The position numbers were made by a program, and so were the translations under genes. A model generated the notes under the pieces. It did not search any database. It had not been told where the DNA came from and worked only from the letters and a program-made list of their open reading frames with translations. Positions 14,801 through 27,826 of a DNA stretch of 64,000 nucleotides are shown one piece after another. The stretch comes from Orthonyx spaldingii. Lineage: Eukaryota; Chordata; Aves; Passeriformes; Orthonychidae. Location: the NCBI GenBank assembly GCA_013397795.1, contig VZTJ01001778.1:597323-661322 (forward strand), written 5' to 3'. Position 1 is the first letter of the stretch. Each line of letters starts with the position of its first letter.

Positions 14801-16012
14801 ACTAAATGAAGATACTAAGATAATTATGTATAGCAACAATCAGATGAATAAAGTCCCTAAATAGACATATGTATACATATATATGCTTTTCTAGGGGAGG
14901 AAAAAAAATTTAGATGTGCTGAAAAAAATCTAAGGGAGCTGTTATACTGGTGAAAAAGTTATGTGAAACAAATTCAGACATTCTAGTAGTCTCAATCAAG
15001 GAAACACCACACATCTGAAAGAGAGACAGAGTCACAAAAAAGTTCCAGGAACTGAACTTTCTTAGCTCATGTGATCCAGGAGTATTTGACAAATTTCTGG
15101 CCTTCAGTAAGCCAAATCTGGTTTCTGAAGAGACTTGGAGGCCTCAGACATCCACTGAAATTAAAAAAATAACTCAAAAAGCCTCATTAAAAACCACAAA
15201 AAGATTATTAGAAGTACCACAGGATCAACCTTGTGCTGGCAAGCAGACTGCAATTTCTGATGCCAAGGCCTAACATTTTGCATGTTCTGTCAGAGGAAAT
15301 AAGTATTTCCCTGTTCTCTAATTTCTTTATCAAAAAGTGATGCTATCTTGCAGCTGGCAACCTCAGTATGTAAACATTACTGTGTCAACAAAACAAGAAC
15401 TCACATTTGCAACATTTGCATTCAATACCATGCATCTGAATCATTGTAAATGTAAATACATAAAATAAATGTAAATAAATACATTCTTTTTGAGAAATAC
15501 AAGGAATGGAAAGGACTAAGTCTCAAATTTGTATATGCTGAGCCAGTCAAGCACTTCAGTGAGGAGGAAATCTGGTGAATAATTTCAAAGCTGGCACACT
15601 TTGCCTTTTAAGAGACTGCATCAGATCCAACAGAGCTGCTTTAAAAATGGTTCCTTGTCAGCCTGACAGTCTCTGACTGCATCGGGAAGTTATCTCAGAG
15701 CACTCTGCCATGCCTGAGCTGCATCAGTTACCAGGGCTTGCTCTGATCATATTCTGTTTGAAATGGCTTTTCCTTCTAGGAATGGCAATATATAAACAGT
15801 CACCTAACATTTTAACAACGTCCAAAGTCTTCAGCATAGCAGTACTTGGCAATTATACCTCCTTTCTCTGAATGCTGAGTTTACACAAGAATCTTAAACT
15901 CCTGGGTGTTCTCTATACAACATAAAAAGTTGATTTTGAATTCTTGGAGGAAATTTCCATTGAGCTTTCCCATATTTATTCTTTTTGGATGAAAGAACTG
16001 TTATATTTCAGA

Positions 16013-16034
16013 AATCTATTTACAGAAATAGATT
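16013..16034. repeat. Short perfect inverted repeat
   Basis: AATCTATTT at 16013-16021 is followed after the 4-base spacer ACAG by its exact reverse complement AAATAGATT at 16026-16034. It could form a 9-bp stem with a 4-base loop, but the stem is AT-rich and does not extend further. It is most likely a chance feature. Confidence 0.6.
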
Positions 16035-17589
16035 GTTTCTTGGGAAGTCATCAAAAGCTGTCATATGTATGTACATGCCTTGTGCAACTGAAGAATTTTT
16101 TACTTTAGGAATTTAAATGATGGATAGAGACTGAACCAAAAAGTGATCTAGTAGAGATTCTGAGATAATGCTTTTAATGATAGCGTGAACATTACAATAA
16201 AACGAGAACCTCATTGGATTCTCAGCATAAGTACTGCTTCTATCTGTAGAGGTCCAAATTCCTTCTCTGACAAACTCCCTGAAGGATCCTTTCTTCCCCA
16301 GTCCTCCTCAACAGTTAGGAAGAAGACCAGACAGACTGGGCTTCTAAATTATGTTTATGTAACAGTGTAGGTAGGTGCATGTTACAGATCTGCTATTAGA
16401 TCTGTACTGTTTATTTCTACAATAATACTCTTATTCACTAAACTGGTGGACTTAAAGCTGAACAATTCAGAGTAAGTAATGCAACCTCGAGTAGAGTCTG
16501 AATTTTACAAAGAAATGTCAGTTATACCGACGAGCTTCAAACCAGTGAGTCAAGTTACTTTGCAGCTGGTTCTCTTGAGAAATGATTCTTAATCAGATGG
16601 TTTGCTGGTCAGCCATGAATGTTTATTCTAAAATTGCAAAATATTGCTTCAGGATGAAAACCTTTTCCTGAGCCACAGAGTCCTTCTGTGACTGTAAGCA
16701 CATCATGTGAGCCCATAAAGTCTTCTAAAAACACATAAGGGAGTCACAGAAGATGATCTCATTTAATGATTCCACAAGACACTAAATTAGTTTTTGTTGT
16801 TCCTTGCCTCAAGAGATAACTTGTGAGCCAGGGGCTTCAAACTCATTTCACAACGTAAAGAAGTATAACTGAATATTGAATATTGGAAAAAATCCTTATA
16901 GACATAAACTAAATATGGCACTGCCTTGCAAACTGCAGTGAGATAAATTTGATCTACTGCAACAGGGCAATTTTAAACTCGTTTACCTCCAAGTCTATTT
17001 CTAATGGGATCTATATTAAACTATGAAATACCAAACATTTTCTGAACTGTGGGAAGAGGCGGTATTAAAAATATTCTGAAATAAAAAACCATTCTGAAAG
17101 AAAAATAGTCACTTATCTATAAAGACTGCATTTACATATGAGTCAGCATAAGGCAGATACACACAGTTCTTACAGATGAGAATACCTTTTTTTTAAGATA
17201 TGATCAGATTATATCTTTTTCCTTAATTCCAACTTGTTGAAAAAAAAATCAATGAAAATTGTAAGATGGTATAGCCTGGACTAAATCTTACATCTTTTAC
17301 TCCTTTCCACCTTCTGAATATTAAATTTAATGTTTACTTTTTCTTTATCCATCCATCTCATGGAGGATGCTGTTTATGAGGTATGCTGGCATATAAGGCT
17401 TAATGCTAAATGAGTCATGCTCTACAATGCAATTCCAAACTCAATTATATTGGTTGCTTTGCATAGCTGGTATTGGAATAATTTAGAAAAGGTTTTTCTT
17501 AGAAAAAAAACCCCATATCTCTGTAACAGCACAGTGTAAGATTGCACTGTGGGTATTTTTCTTAAGCAGGAAAGAGTCTGTCAAAGATC

Positions 17590-17656
17590 GCAGAACCACA
17601 GAATGGTTTGGATTGTAAGGGAGCTTAAGGATCATCTATTTCCAACCCCACTCCAA
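17590..17656 (-). mobile_element. CR1 LINE 3'-terminal fragment, minus orientation
   Basis: The plus-strand text 'agaaccacagaatggtttgg' followed by a decayed 'ttggaagggaccttaaggatcatctagttccaaccccc' is the reverse complement of the CR1 3' end. Only about 65 bp of this copy is visible before a CR1 segment in the opposite orientation begins at about 17662. This is either a second, very short insertion or a product of rearrangement. Confidence 0.82.
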
Positions 17657-17661
17657 AAGAG

Positions 17662-18121
17662 ACATTGAGGTGCTGGAACACATCCAGAGAAGGGCAATGG
17701 AGCTGGTGAAGGGTCTGCAGCACAAGTCCTGAGAGGAGTGGCTGAGGGAACTGGGGTTGTTTAGCCCTGAGGAGGCTCAGGGTGACCTTATCACTCTCTA
17801 CAAATGCCTGAAGGGAGGCTGTAGCCAGGTTGGGGTTGGCCTCTTCTCCTAGGTAAGTAATGACAGGATAAGAGGAAATAGTCTCAAGCTGTGCCATGGA
17901 GTTTCAGGTTGGATATCAGGAAGAACTTCACTGAAAAGGTAGTTAAGCATTGGAATGGGCTGCCCAGTGAGGGTGTGGAGTCATCATCACTGGAAGTATT
18001 CAAGAAATGATTGGATGTGGCACACAGTGCTATGATTTAGTTGACGTGGTGGCATTCAGTCAAAAGTGGGACTCAATGACCTTGGAGGTCTTTTGCAACC
18101 TTAACAATTCCATGACTCTAA
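17662..18121 (+). mobile_element. CR1 LINE 3' fragment, plus orientation
   Basis: About 460 bp follows the CR1 3' region closely: 'gaggctcagggtgacctt', 'atcactctctacaaatgcct', 'ggttggatatcaggaagaac', 'cattggaatgggctgcccag', 'ggtgtggagtc', then 'atgaccttggaggtcttttg' and a terminal 'aattccatgactcta' resembling the ATTCTATG repeats. It is 5'-truncated and moderately diverged, with small indels. It lies a few bases from the minus-oriented CR1 tail at 17590-17656, so the two 3' ends face outward. Confidence 0.93.
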
Positions 18122-19450
18122 TTAAACTGGGTGTTTTTCTCCACAGATGCTTCACACATATAGGGAGAAGGGGAAAAGTACACACATGGGCAGAGTTGCT
18201 CCTTATGAAACATTTTATATGGCAATGAATATCAAAATGAGGGGTAATGAGACCAGTGTAAGCAAAGACTTAATTTCCAGACACATTTAGCACTTCCTGG
18301 AAGGCACTTAAAATCACCATGGTGGTAAATACTGAGGGGAAAAAAGGAGATGACTTCTCTTTCTAAGGGAGGCACCTAAAAGCCACAGATCATTAAACAG
18401 GTTTAAGTAAGCATTCTTGAGGTATTTTTGAACTTTTTAATGTGCATAGAAGTGGGAATTCTTGTTTTCTGCAGTTGACCAGATGGTCCTGACTCATTCT
18501 GTCAGTCACAAGGCCAAAATGATTTTCACATTAACAACAAAACCTTGAAGTCATAAGTCTCTCTCAAATATCTCCTGCTGAAGAATTTGTGAGCAGTCAT
18601 TTGTTCCCTTACATCTTACAAGCTTCTTACTTTTGATCAATGCCTTGACTGTAAAAAACCTATTTCTGTTAACAGAGCTATGCACATGCAGCTCATTTAT
18701 CTCTTTCTTTGCCAGAAAATTCTGCAGAAGGCTCCAAAGTGTTGTTCCAGTTTGCACTTGAAGGCAGTGATATACACAATGTTCTCAAACAGCAACCACC
18801 ACAAATCTCAAACTCTGAATTGATGTTCAAGAGGCAGAGTGAAACAGAAGTGTCTATCCTTCTTTCATACCTCATAGTCTTCTTTCATGCTCATCATTCT
18901 ATAAATACAGATATTGTATACAGAATAAAAGCGCTTCAGTAACCAACCTATGAAGCAAGAAGTTATTAATCAGTGAAACAGGCACTTGGATGATTTTTGA
19001 CTATTTTTAAGATATCAGTAGATACACATGTAATGCATCCTTAGTTTGTATACATACTGTTTTTTATATATGTTTCTGTGTATGTATAAAATACCAATAA
19101 CATAAATATTTACATAGGCAAAAGTCTATGCTTTTCAAGTTTCTAAGACAAATCTAAAACTAAGGTTCCATTCTTCTCCAGTCTTCTTACATGCAGCTAG
19201 GATTCTAGAACAGTCAGTTAATAAGATTTACAATATATTCATGTTTTAATGCAATTAAACCAACCATTTGCCTTCTTAATGCAGATAAGAAATGCACAAA
19301 TTATTATTTAATGTAGACCAAAAGTGTAGCTTGAATTATCTCAATTATTGCATTTTTGGCTTACATTCAGTTGCTAGAAAACCCCTGCTGAAATGAGTCA
19401 AGAGGAAAATAAGATACAATTACTTTTATTTGAAGTATAAACTTACATAC

Positions 19451-19600
19451 CTTGGCCTCCGGAATGCTAAACCATATTGTTGGCAAGCCAGTCCCACAGT
19501 GGGAGTATAAACAATAGGCATGAACCTTTCAATGTCAGAAGCCAGCACTTTATAGAAAAGCTTTTCATTTCGATCCTGAAGACTCATTAGTAGCATGTAT
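19451..19600 (-). CDS. ME1: ME1 exon 3 (catalytic tyrosine exon)
   Basis: A 150-bp internal exon on the minus strand: one base completing an Arg codon from exon 2, 49 codons, and two bases (AG) of an Arg codon finished in exon 4. It follows a CTCCACAG acceptor and is followed by GTATGTAAGT. The product runs YMLLMSLQDRNEKLFYKVLA, then SDIERFMPIVYTPTVGLACQ and QYGLAFRRP. This is the start of the malic enzyme N-terminal domain. The Tyr in PIVYTPTVG matches the catalytic acid (Tyr91 in pigeon numbering), and the Cys in GLACQ is the conserved position known as Cys99. The frame is intact. Two residues (YM for YI, VLAS for VLTS) differ from the duck protein as I remember it and may be lineage variation. 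Confidence 0.97.
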
Positions 19601-20313
19601 CTGTGGAGAATTACATATAATTAGACAGACATCAAGGGAACATATAAAGTAGATTTAGAAATACAGTGGTGTTTGGATAATTAAAATTATGTTTGTTCTA
19701 GAATAGCCTCTCTCTTATTGAAAGCATTTAAATTCCTCCTTGTCTTAATAGCACAAATGGTTCAGACACAAAGGGTAACAAACTGGTTGAGACAGAGAAC
19801 CTGAAACCATCACAAAGTTGTCAAACTCTACATACTCAGGAAGCTAATCCCCCTCAGGTATAAAACACTGTGCTGCAATTGAGGATTTGGTCTGTCAGAA
19901 CCTTATCTGTTTATATCAGTTGCTCCACTTGAAATGAGATCAGCATTAAGTATAACTTACACAAGCTTACTCGCTTGCCCAAAGAAAACAGAACTAAAAA
20001 CATTAAGCTTTGCATGCTCTTGCCTCAATAGAAATTTATCTTAAATCCAGACTAATACTTCAAATAAACACTGAAAAACAAAGCTTTTGAAAACGAAGCA
20101 TACACACACGGCCAGCCTTTCAGCCCTTAAGTCTATGTTTGACATGAAATCTGCAATGTTGTATCTCCTAACTGAAATCAATTTTTAGGAAGATCTATAT
20201 TTATTTAAAAAGAAAACCAATGAGAAAAAAAGAATCATATAAATGAGACTAAAAAAAAGTTCATGTTTACCTTGATCTGCTTTTGACTACCATCACACTT
20301 ACACTGAATAATT

Positions 20314-20355
20314 ACATTACTATTTCAAGATACCACATTACTGTTTCAAGATACC
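20314..20355. repeat. 21-bp tandem duplication (two copies)
   Basis: ACATTACTATTTCAAGATACC at 20314-20334 is followed immediately by ACATTACTGTTTCAAGATACC at 20335-20355. The two copies differ at a single base (A/G at the ninth position), which points to a fairly recent duplication. There are no further copies on either side. Confidence 0.95.
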
Positions 20356-23300
20356 AATCAGGAAGCCAAATTGCAATGCTGACTGTCACAAATTATATGA
20401 GTCTATGAGTGACTTCAAGTTATACCAGTTCACACAGGTATCACTCTGTCACTTTGTGAACACTTAAAATTTAGGAATTTGGTGATCTTGAACCTTATCT
20501 GTCTCATCACTAGTTTTAGCAATGGTAAGAACTGCTGAAAAAAATTATGTTGTCTTGTGTACCAATAGGCTTACACAAAAACTTTAACTTAATTTATGTA
20601 TACAATTTATGTAGGGGGTTTTTTTTGAAATTTACAACGGATTGCTAATTACTTACACTCAAAAAGTTTAATATGCCCATCATTTTATTACACAAGTGTT
20701 GAGGATACATATAGAATGCATTCATTCCAAAAGCCTAGAGGTTTATGTACCTAAATATTATTCATATGAACTTTCCTTCTGCATACTTGTGCAACACATG
20801 CCCCAAAAAAATCTAATTCATTCTTTAGGAAGACACAAATATAGTCAGGCAACCATCTGACAAAGAACAGCTTCGTAAATCTGAATGCATTCCATTCAAG
20901 CTCAGCTCACATATCCCTGTAAATCAGGGAAGCACTTCTTTTGGGATCTGTTATGTAAACCTTTAATGAGCACTATAAGCAAGGCCAGTGCAGCCAGTTT
21001 GGCAGCTGGTGACTGCAATGAGGTGACAGAAGTGAGGCAAAACAATATCCCTTCCCTTGTGTCATGGAGGGTATTTTAGACTCTAAACAGATAAAGATCT
21101 AGAAACCAAAAAGTTGCACTTGTACTCTAAATACCATCACCATGAGGCAGTCGGAACCACCTTCCATCATACACATTAGTTTTGAATGTTCTCCAAGGTT
21201 AAATTGTATCCTGCTCTCGTAGTTCTCAGCTACAAATATACATACATAGATACTAATTTTCTTTCATATTATTACATTTCCCTATAGCCTTTCATTTTCC
21301 CAGTATTTCATTATGATATAGCATATCCTTCAATGTCCTTGAATTCTCAGAGCATTTTCTTTATTAAAACCTTTCTCCTGAGGACAACTATCCCAACATT
21401 CATCTTGAAATACAAGTTCATGCTTGTGTAGTTGTGAATACGCATGAAGACATTAATTTTGTTTCCAGAGAACATTTAAAGTGATGTTAGAGAATATCAT
21501 GCATATTTTTGGCCCTCACTCTACACTGGACACTGCAAGCACTGTCCAAGCCACAGCACTGTTCCGAAGCAGTTGTCAGTACTTCATTTTATCACTTACA
21601 TTTAAAATGAGGTGTGGCTGCTTAAGAGTATAAAATACTTTCTCATCATCCTTAATACTCAGATCAAGCCTAGATTATAATAGGGTGAAGAAATCTTTTA
21701 CAAAGAAATTAAAAGCTTAGGAAAAGCCTTCCTCAGGGGCTTCAAATCAAAAAACTGTTAAAACTCTCCAGTCTGTTCTTGCTGTCCTATAGCATTAAAT
21801 TGGGGTTTTATTTTCTTATTTGTATTTATTGTGCCACTTTTATATTCAGGATATGCTAAAGAACTTGCAAAAGTAGTAACTGCATACTATTTATGTTTTC
21901 AAATATTACATACTTGATCATATCCAAATCAGTATAATAAATGTTATTATAAAGTGAAAAATATTTGTAGACAAGTGCAATTTCTATCAGAAGGTTACTT
22001 TTCAACAGCAGGTATATGTCTTATTTCTCAGCATCATAATTTCCTTAGTTAGGGGTATCAAATTTCTCAAAAAATCTTTATAAAGAGAATACCAAAAATG
22101 CTTCATCCTCAGTGTGGGGTTGGTTTTAATGCATTAGACAGCAAGTATGCATCTTTTAGCAACATTCAAGTACCTTCACAACTACAAGCATGAAGCGTTT
22201 TTCAGCATTGTGTTTAAAAAATATATTTAAAATTCAGAATTTAATGGAATCTTTTACTGAAGCCCACATATAATTGAAAACATAATGAAAAGAAGCAATA
22301 AAACACTGAGAACAATCATTTGTGCTATAAAAAGGGAGAAAAATATTATCTGTCCTCAGACAAGGAGTACTGAATGAAGATTTCAGGGAAGAGTTTCAGA
22401 GGACAAAAACCAAGGTCTGGCAAGTCAGAGAGAGGAGACTGCCAAGCATTCAAATTTCAGTGTGTCACTTTTCCCCCTTTGCCTTTACTTCACCTAAGAA
22501 TCCTTCATACTAGTCTGTTTTTATGAAGAGAATGAAATACAGTAGTAACAAAAGGACATAAAACACATATAATCTAAAACCCAAAAGAAAACTGATATAA
22601 CTACTAGAAAGTTACTGATGATTTCTTGGAATAATTGGCCCAGCTATCACTGGCATGCACTTTACAAGACAAAATGGAAAGGTGAAAACAGAACAAATCC
22701 CAAATTTGTCCACTCTTATCTTGAAAAAATATGTAGAGAGTAAATAAAGGAAGGTGGGAGGAAAGGCTGTTGTTTTTAACCTGTGTAAGACACTTAGTTC
22801 CATTACTCTGCATCATCCTTATCTATGTAAAAATGGATTAAAGACAGGGAACTTTAAAAAAAACAACAACAAAATAAGACGGCATTCCCTGGAAAAGCAA
22901 GTTGATGGCCCGTTTCCTAATGCTAACACATCCAGTATAACATTTCACCAGCATGACTCTTTGGAGAAAGAAAAGTTCAGGCAGAAGATGTCACTGTGCC
23001 GGGAGTAACAATTTCAGCATCAATATAGAGCAAGAAGAAAGACAATTATGAACATACAGAAGAGAAAAAAAAAATAAATTATTTGCAGAATCCATCACAG
23101 CTTTTCCAAATTAAGTTAGAGGAATAGAATTATTTTCTCTTATTGGTGTCCCTTTTGCCAAGCATACCAGGCAATTGATTTGTTCCTGTTCCACATTCAT
23201 TTTGTGTATGAACTCTTGGTATCTCAGAGCACAACAATTTCATGCTACAAGTTCGCAAAGGCACTTCAGCTGTGCCAAAACATGTCATGCCATGGTACTA

Positions 23301-24454
23301 ACTACCAACTTAGCTTTATGAATTTACACACACCCTCTTTCCAAGCAAAACCAGGGCAATCCTGCCAGTGGAAGATGCTGTCATACACAGCACTTACATA
23401 TCATCAGACAATACTCGTCTGTCTAAGGTATTTAACAGCTTCCACCTTTGCAACATCTAAATGCTTGTACTTAATTTTTTGTATTTGGATGTAAAACAAA
23501 CAAACATACACCCACTGCCAAGCTCTAGAAGCAGAACAACAACCTCCCTTTATCTCTTTTCAATCACTGTTTCTATGGGAGCAAAGACTATGCCAGACGC
23601 AAATCTGTAAGAAGTATGGGGTTTTTTTCTGGAATTAGGACATTTACACTCAGTAGAAGGCAATAACTGCATGCTCTTATGCAAGATTGTCCTTGAGCAC
23701 CTGCCTTTACAGGGAGCACTTGAGACTTCCAGTTAAAGTAGCCAGAGTCTTCTGACATTCTTCATCAGTGAAGAGATTCAAGGAGTAATTCTGGCAGGAT
23801 CACAGTCACTCTTCTTTAAAATTCTTTGATACAAGTATAAATATAGGAGACCAGAGTTCACATATTGCCTTGAGGATTGAGCTCACACACATGTAATGCA
23901 CATGTTCTCCAAGTAGGCTCTTTATTGACATACTCCAAAGAAATTGTCAGACTTAACTTATAAACACACCTGCAAATCATATTTTGCTCATGCAACCTTT
24001 TGCACGCTCAATTCACACAAGCATTTTATCTGCAAAGGAGCCCAAGGTGTCACTGTTGACAGTCTTAAAAAGAAGTATCTTCATCCAAATGTTACCAAGT
24101 CTTTCATCAGGGGCCTTAAATGCAGACCTATGCATATAACACAATTTTATGTTGCTAAAAATAGAGAAAACACCACAGCTGTATAAAGCCCCAATAATAC
24201 ATCAGGGAAATATTTTTTTATCAAAACACAGCATGGCATGAATAGTCAAATTAGATCTGCTAGGTGTTCACACAGAGTATAAATATGATTTCTTAAAGAA
24301 ACAATTCTATTTGGAGAGTACTGTGGATTTAAATAATTTAACATTCTTAAGGGACAACCTGACTTAATTTACACAAATTTGGATTGATCCAAGATTATCT
24401 CTGAAAGCTTATTTCTTAACTATTAGGGACTTGTGTTATGAAAGCATACACTAG

Positions 24455-24600
24455 CTCATGTTGGAAGGGACCCCTGGAGATTGCCTCATCTGATCCCCTG
24501 CTCAAAGCAGAGTCAGCTAGAGCAGTTTGCTCTGGACCGTGTTCAGTCAGATTTTGAATATCTCCCATGGATGGAGATCCCACCACAGCTTATCCAGCAT
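24455..24600 (-). mobile_element. CR1 LINE 3' fragment, minus orientation
   Basis: The plus-strand text 'atgttggaagggacccctgg', 'agattgcctcatctgatccc', 'ctgctcaaagcagagtcagc', 'tagagcagtttgctctggac' and 'ttttgaatatctcccatgga' is the reverse complement of the CR1 3' region in the expected order. The match fades after 'gatcccaccacagctt', so the copy is 5'-truncated at about 24600. The terminal octamer repeats at the left end are lost. Confidence 0.93.
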
Positions 24601-26843
24601 TATAAATGGCGCCAGAATGTTAATTCACATTGTAAGGGGAAGGAGAAGATTCAAACACCTGGACCAAAAATTACAGCTGAGAAAATACCACAGACACACT
24701 CCACAGAATAAAACTGAGAAATAAACACAGCTATTCATTTTTTCATATGTTAATTACTAAAATTTTAATTGAAGTATTCTGACTAGTGGACATATTAGTG
24801 AGAAAAAAGCCTAACTTGTAATAGCTTCAAGCTATTTCTCTGAACAGAAGACTGGCTAGTTTTCACAGTTAAACTGCATCTCTAAAACCAAATTAACAAT
24901 AACAAATCCGTACTGCAAAAGCTGCACAGTACAATATAACCTTCATACTAAAGCAGGCATTATAATAAAAACTGGCTCTATGGTATAAAATGGCAAGCTG
25001 CAGTCTAATGCTCAAGACACATGGATGGAATAATTTAACGTTAGCGCTTCTGTTTTACAGATGTCTGGTCAGAGAGGCAGGAAACAAATTTCTTCCTCAT
25101 CCAACTATGTATTTGAAAAAGAGAAAATGCCAAAGAAGACTCATAGGTGGGAAAGAATGACACCAAGCTTTTGTTTAATTATTTACAGACCTTAAGCTAA
25201 CAGTGGCAGTTTTGGAAAAATATTCTCTGAAGCCAGTGGCTTCTGGAAAACCTTTTCTTCACATTTATTTGTAACCATATTATATTTTTTATACTTATAT
25301 ATTATTTGTGTGTATCATACACAGATTAACTGTACTTTAAAAAAAATCTTTCCTCCTCCACCCCCAAGACCGACAGATTTTTCTTTCTTTTCTTTTAACA
25401 TAATAAAGATAGTTTTCTGCAAAGTATTCCCACAATACTTGGAGACAGTTATTTTTGTTTCATTATTCCCATTGCAATCAGAACTTCAGTATGCAGTGCT
25501 TTATTGCAGTTCAAAAAACACATCATTCAAAGTTTTAATACTCTGTCACTTAAAACTGATAGATTAATTCTGTCTTCCTTTGCTGAAGAAATTTTTCATT
25601 TTGGCAAAAAGCCACTTGATTATCCACAATTTTTTGCTAAAAAATATATAATTAAGATTTGGAAATACTGCTAATCTCCTTTTGACTGTTGAATTGCTAG
25701 ACCTGTGATGTTCTATCTATGATGTTTTGAGAAACACAAGTGCTTTTCTCCTATGACCTGAAGTAGGAGCAAAATTTCGTTCTTGGTTAAAAAACACATA
25801 CAACAATGGGGTAAAGACCTTCTTTCTTCCAGTTTTCAAGTCACAGGTGAAGAGAAATTTCAGCAGTTCAAGCAGAAACAAGCAGCTGAAATTGCCTTAA
25901 ATGTCCTGAAACACATGAAACGAGTTGTATCATGAAGGGACTACCTCAAGGCACAGTTAAGGAGGAGATGGGGACAGAAGGACAGAGAAGATTTTCTCTT
26001 ATGGTAACATCAATGGTTGAATCCGGGGGCTTCATGAAATTTTCCACTTTTCTATATGCGAGCATTCAGACTAAAGAAGCATTCTGGCCTGGGAAGCTAC
26101 TAGTCTGTGACAACTGATAATAGCCTCCTGAGAGCACTGGAAAATAGTTAACCTGCTAAAGATACCACAATTGCGAGCTCTTCACTTGCAAGGAAAGCTC
26201 TCCTCATCCTATTCTGACTCCATAAAAAACAAAGGTTGTGGCAACTCTGAATCATGAAAAATCCTTGTCAACAACAGATGGGTACCTAGAGGCCACGATA
26301 ACAAGACATCCCACAACAGAGCAAAGCAGGGCACAGGAAGAAAGAAATGAAGAAACAGTGTTTTGTTCTAGGGCCTATAAAATACAATTTTTAAAGAAGA
26401 ACATTTTAGTATTCATGAATGTCTAAAGCCTTCCACAGATTTTTTTCCTTAAAAAAACCTAAGCAGAGCAATACTATGCTAAGTATTAGTTTTATAACGT
26501 TTTATAAATTCTGTATGTTTTAATGCATGTGAATCTATATGCATGTAAAGTCATTACTGACTTTTAGTTTCACGTGAGTTCATTTGCTTCCAATGGCCTT
26601 TGTATCATTTGGTTATTGAAGTAAGTTCATGTGAACAGCTCTGGAAGATTACAATTTTAAAGTAGGAATTGATTTTTTGAAGAAAGCATTCTAGCAAAAA
26701 TATGTAGTTAGCTTAACAATTCCCAATAATCAATAACCACAGCTGGAAAAAATAACCCAAAATTTCATCTATACTACTGTACAAAAAAAAGTAAGTGACT
26801 CATGAATTGATAAGTAGGATAAAGTTTCATAGCCATACTTTAC

Positions 26844-26977
26844 CTGTCTAAGTCACACGTCAGCCTTTCAAAATTCTTAAGAATTGTATAGACCTGAGCA
26901 TCTTGACCAAGAAAGCAAGGTGGCAATAATCCATGAATATTCAATTGTTGCCTCTCCTCCAAAGTAAAAGCCATGCC
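26844..26977 (-). CDS. ME1: ME1 exon 2
   Basis: A 134-bp internal exon on the minus strand: 44 codons plus two bases (AG) of an Arg codon completed in exon 3. It follows a TTTTTTCAG acceptor and is followed by GTAAAGTATG. The product runs GMAFTLEERQQLNIHGLLPP, CFLGQDAQVYTILKNFERLT and CDLD. This is the helical N-terminal region preceding the catalytic domain. NIHGLLPPCFLGQDAQVY is typical of bird ME1 and separates it from ME3 (GIHGLIPPCFLSQ as remembered). Phase 0 at the start agrees with an upstream exon 1 ending in a complete Lys codon (PHLNK), which is not in the window. The Cys in LTCDLD, where related birds have Ser as I recall, is a conservative change. Confidence 0.96.
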
Positions 26978-27811
26978 CTGAAAAAACAAAAATAAAACCA
27001 AAAACCATGTATAGATGTATAAAAGAGATAACTAATTTAAGAAAAAATCTGCAGCAAATCATAGCACAGGTTAAGTCAGCATCAGAAAAACTATTTAAAA
27101 TTAAACAGAATTTAGAGGTGTGCAATTATTTTGAGAAATGGTTTTATTGAGCCATAAGAGGACAGGCCTGTGCAGTACAGTAACTCCATCCCAGCACAGA
27201 AATAGTTAAGGTCTCCTGACACCACAAGAGCACCACTTGCAAAACTGCCAAGTTACAGCTGAAGAAGAAAGCAGCCATATATTCACTCCACTCATTTTCT
27301 GCTTTTAATGAGGTCTGTCTGTCTAAAACATCGTCAGAAAATACCCAAGCTACTGTAAGAAACATGGTGCCTTTATAGCAGAAACATGACTGTGGGTTTA
27401 GCACACCAGCATTGAGCACTCTGGCTGCTGAAGTTTTGCTCTGCTGTGGTAACTACAGCCAGGCAGGACTGACGGACAGGATTAGACCTTTGAAAGCTTT
27501 AGGGGATAAGAGGAAAAGCCAGAGGAGTTTCTTTCATATATGAGCTATGAAATGTAAGCATTTGTTTCACACTATAGCCCCTGGCTGCTGGCTCCACAGA
27601 TATGTTACAGCACCATTCCTTTAGCACCATTCTGCCTGTGCTGCCTCTGCTCCAGAGTCAGTACTGGCTGATCTGCACATGTCTTTGAGGCCTCTCTTAG
27701 CTTAACACGAAAACTGTCTGTACCTTTGCAATATGCTTATCATGTAGCTTAGACATATTCTAAAGCTCATGTAGTAGAGGTTAGGTAGCATATATTACTC
27801 TATCAAGAAGA

Positions 27812-27826
27812 TGTGTGTGTGTGTGT
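27812..27826. repeat. (TG)n microsatellite, short
   Basis: Seven and a half TG units followed by 'tatacacatata'. It is a short simple repeat, useful only as a potential polymorphic marker. Confidence 0.9.

Larger units (their letters stand above)
1572..19450 (-). other. ME1: ME1 intron 3 (17,879 bp)
   Basis: Bounded by a GTATGTAAGT donor (minus strand, 19450-19441) and a TTTGCAG acceptor ending at 1572. Contents I can support: an AT-rich low-complexity stretch at about 2697-2812, a hairpin at 16013-16034, and a pair of oppositely oriented CR1 fragments at 17590-18121. Between 2.8 and 17.5 kb I recognise no gene, RNA or repeat. The scattered open frames of 60-133 codons, the longest plus-strand at 14292-14693, have no recognisable domain, no splice context and no codon-usage hint of selection. 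Some segments, such as 7170-7690 and 11100-12060, are less AT-rich than their surroundings but carry no family signature I know. Confidence 0.9.
19601..26843 (-). other. ME1: ME1 intron 2 (7,243 bp)
   Basis: Bounded by GTAAAGTATG at the exon 2 side and CTCCACAG at the exon 3 side. It contains a 21-bp tandem duplication (20314-20355) and a minus-oriented CR1 3' fragment (24455-24600). The remainder, 20360-24450 and 24600-26840, shows no gene or repeat family I can identify. Small open frames such as 23180-23494 (+) have no family signature. Confidence 0.9.

Noticed and set aside
14867..14880. Perfect 14-bp palindrome ATATGTATACATAT
   Set aside because: Alternating AT-rich palindromes of this size are common in AT-rich introns; nothing else around it suggests a site.
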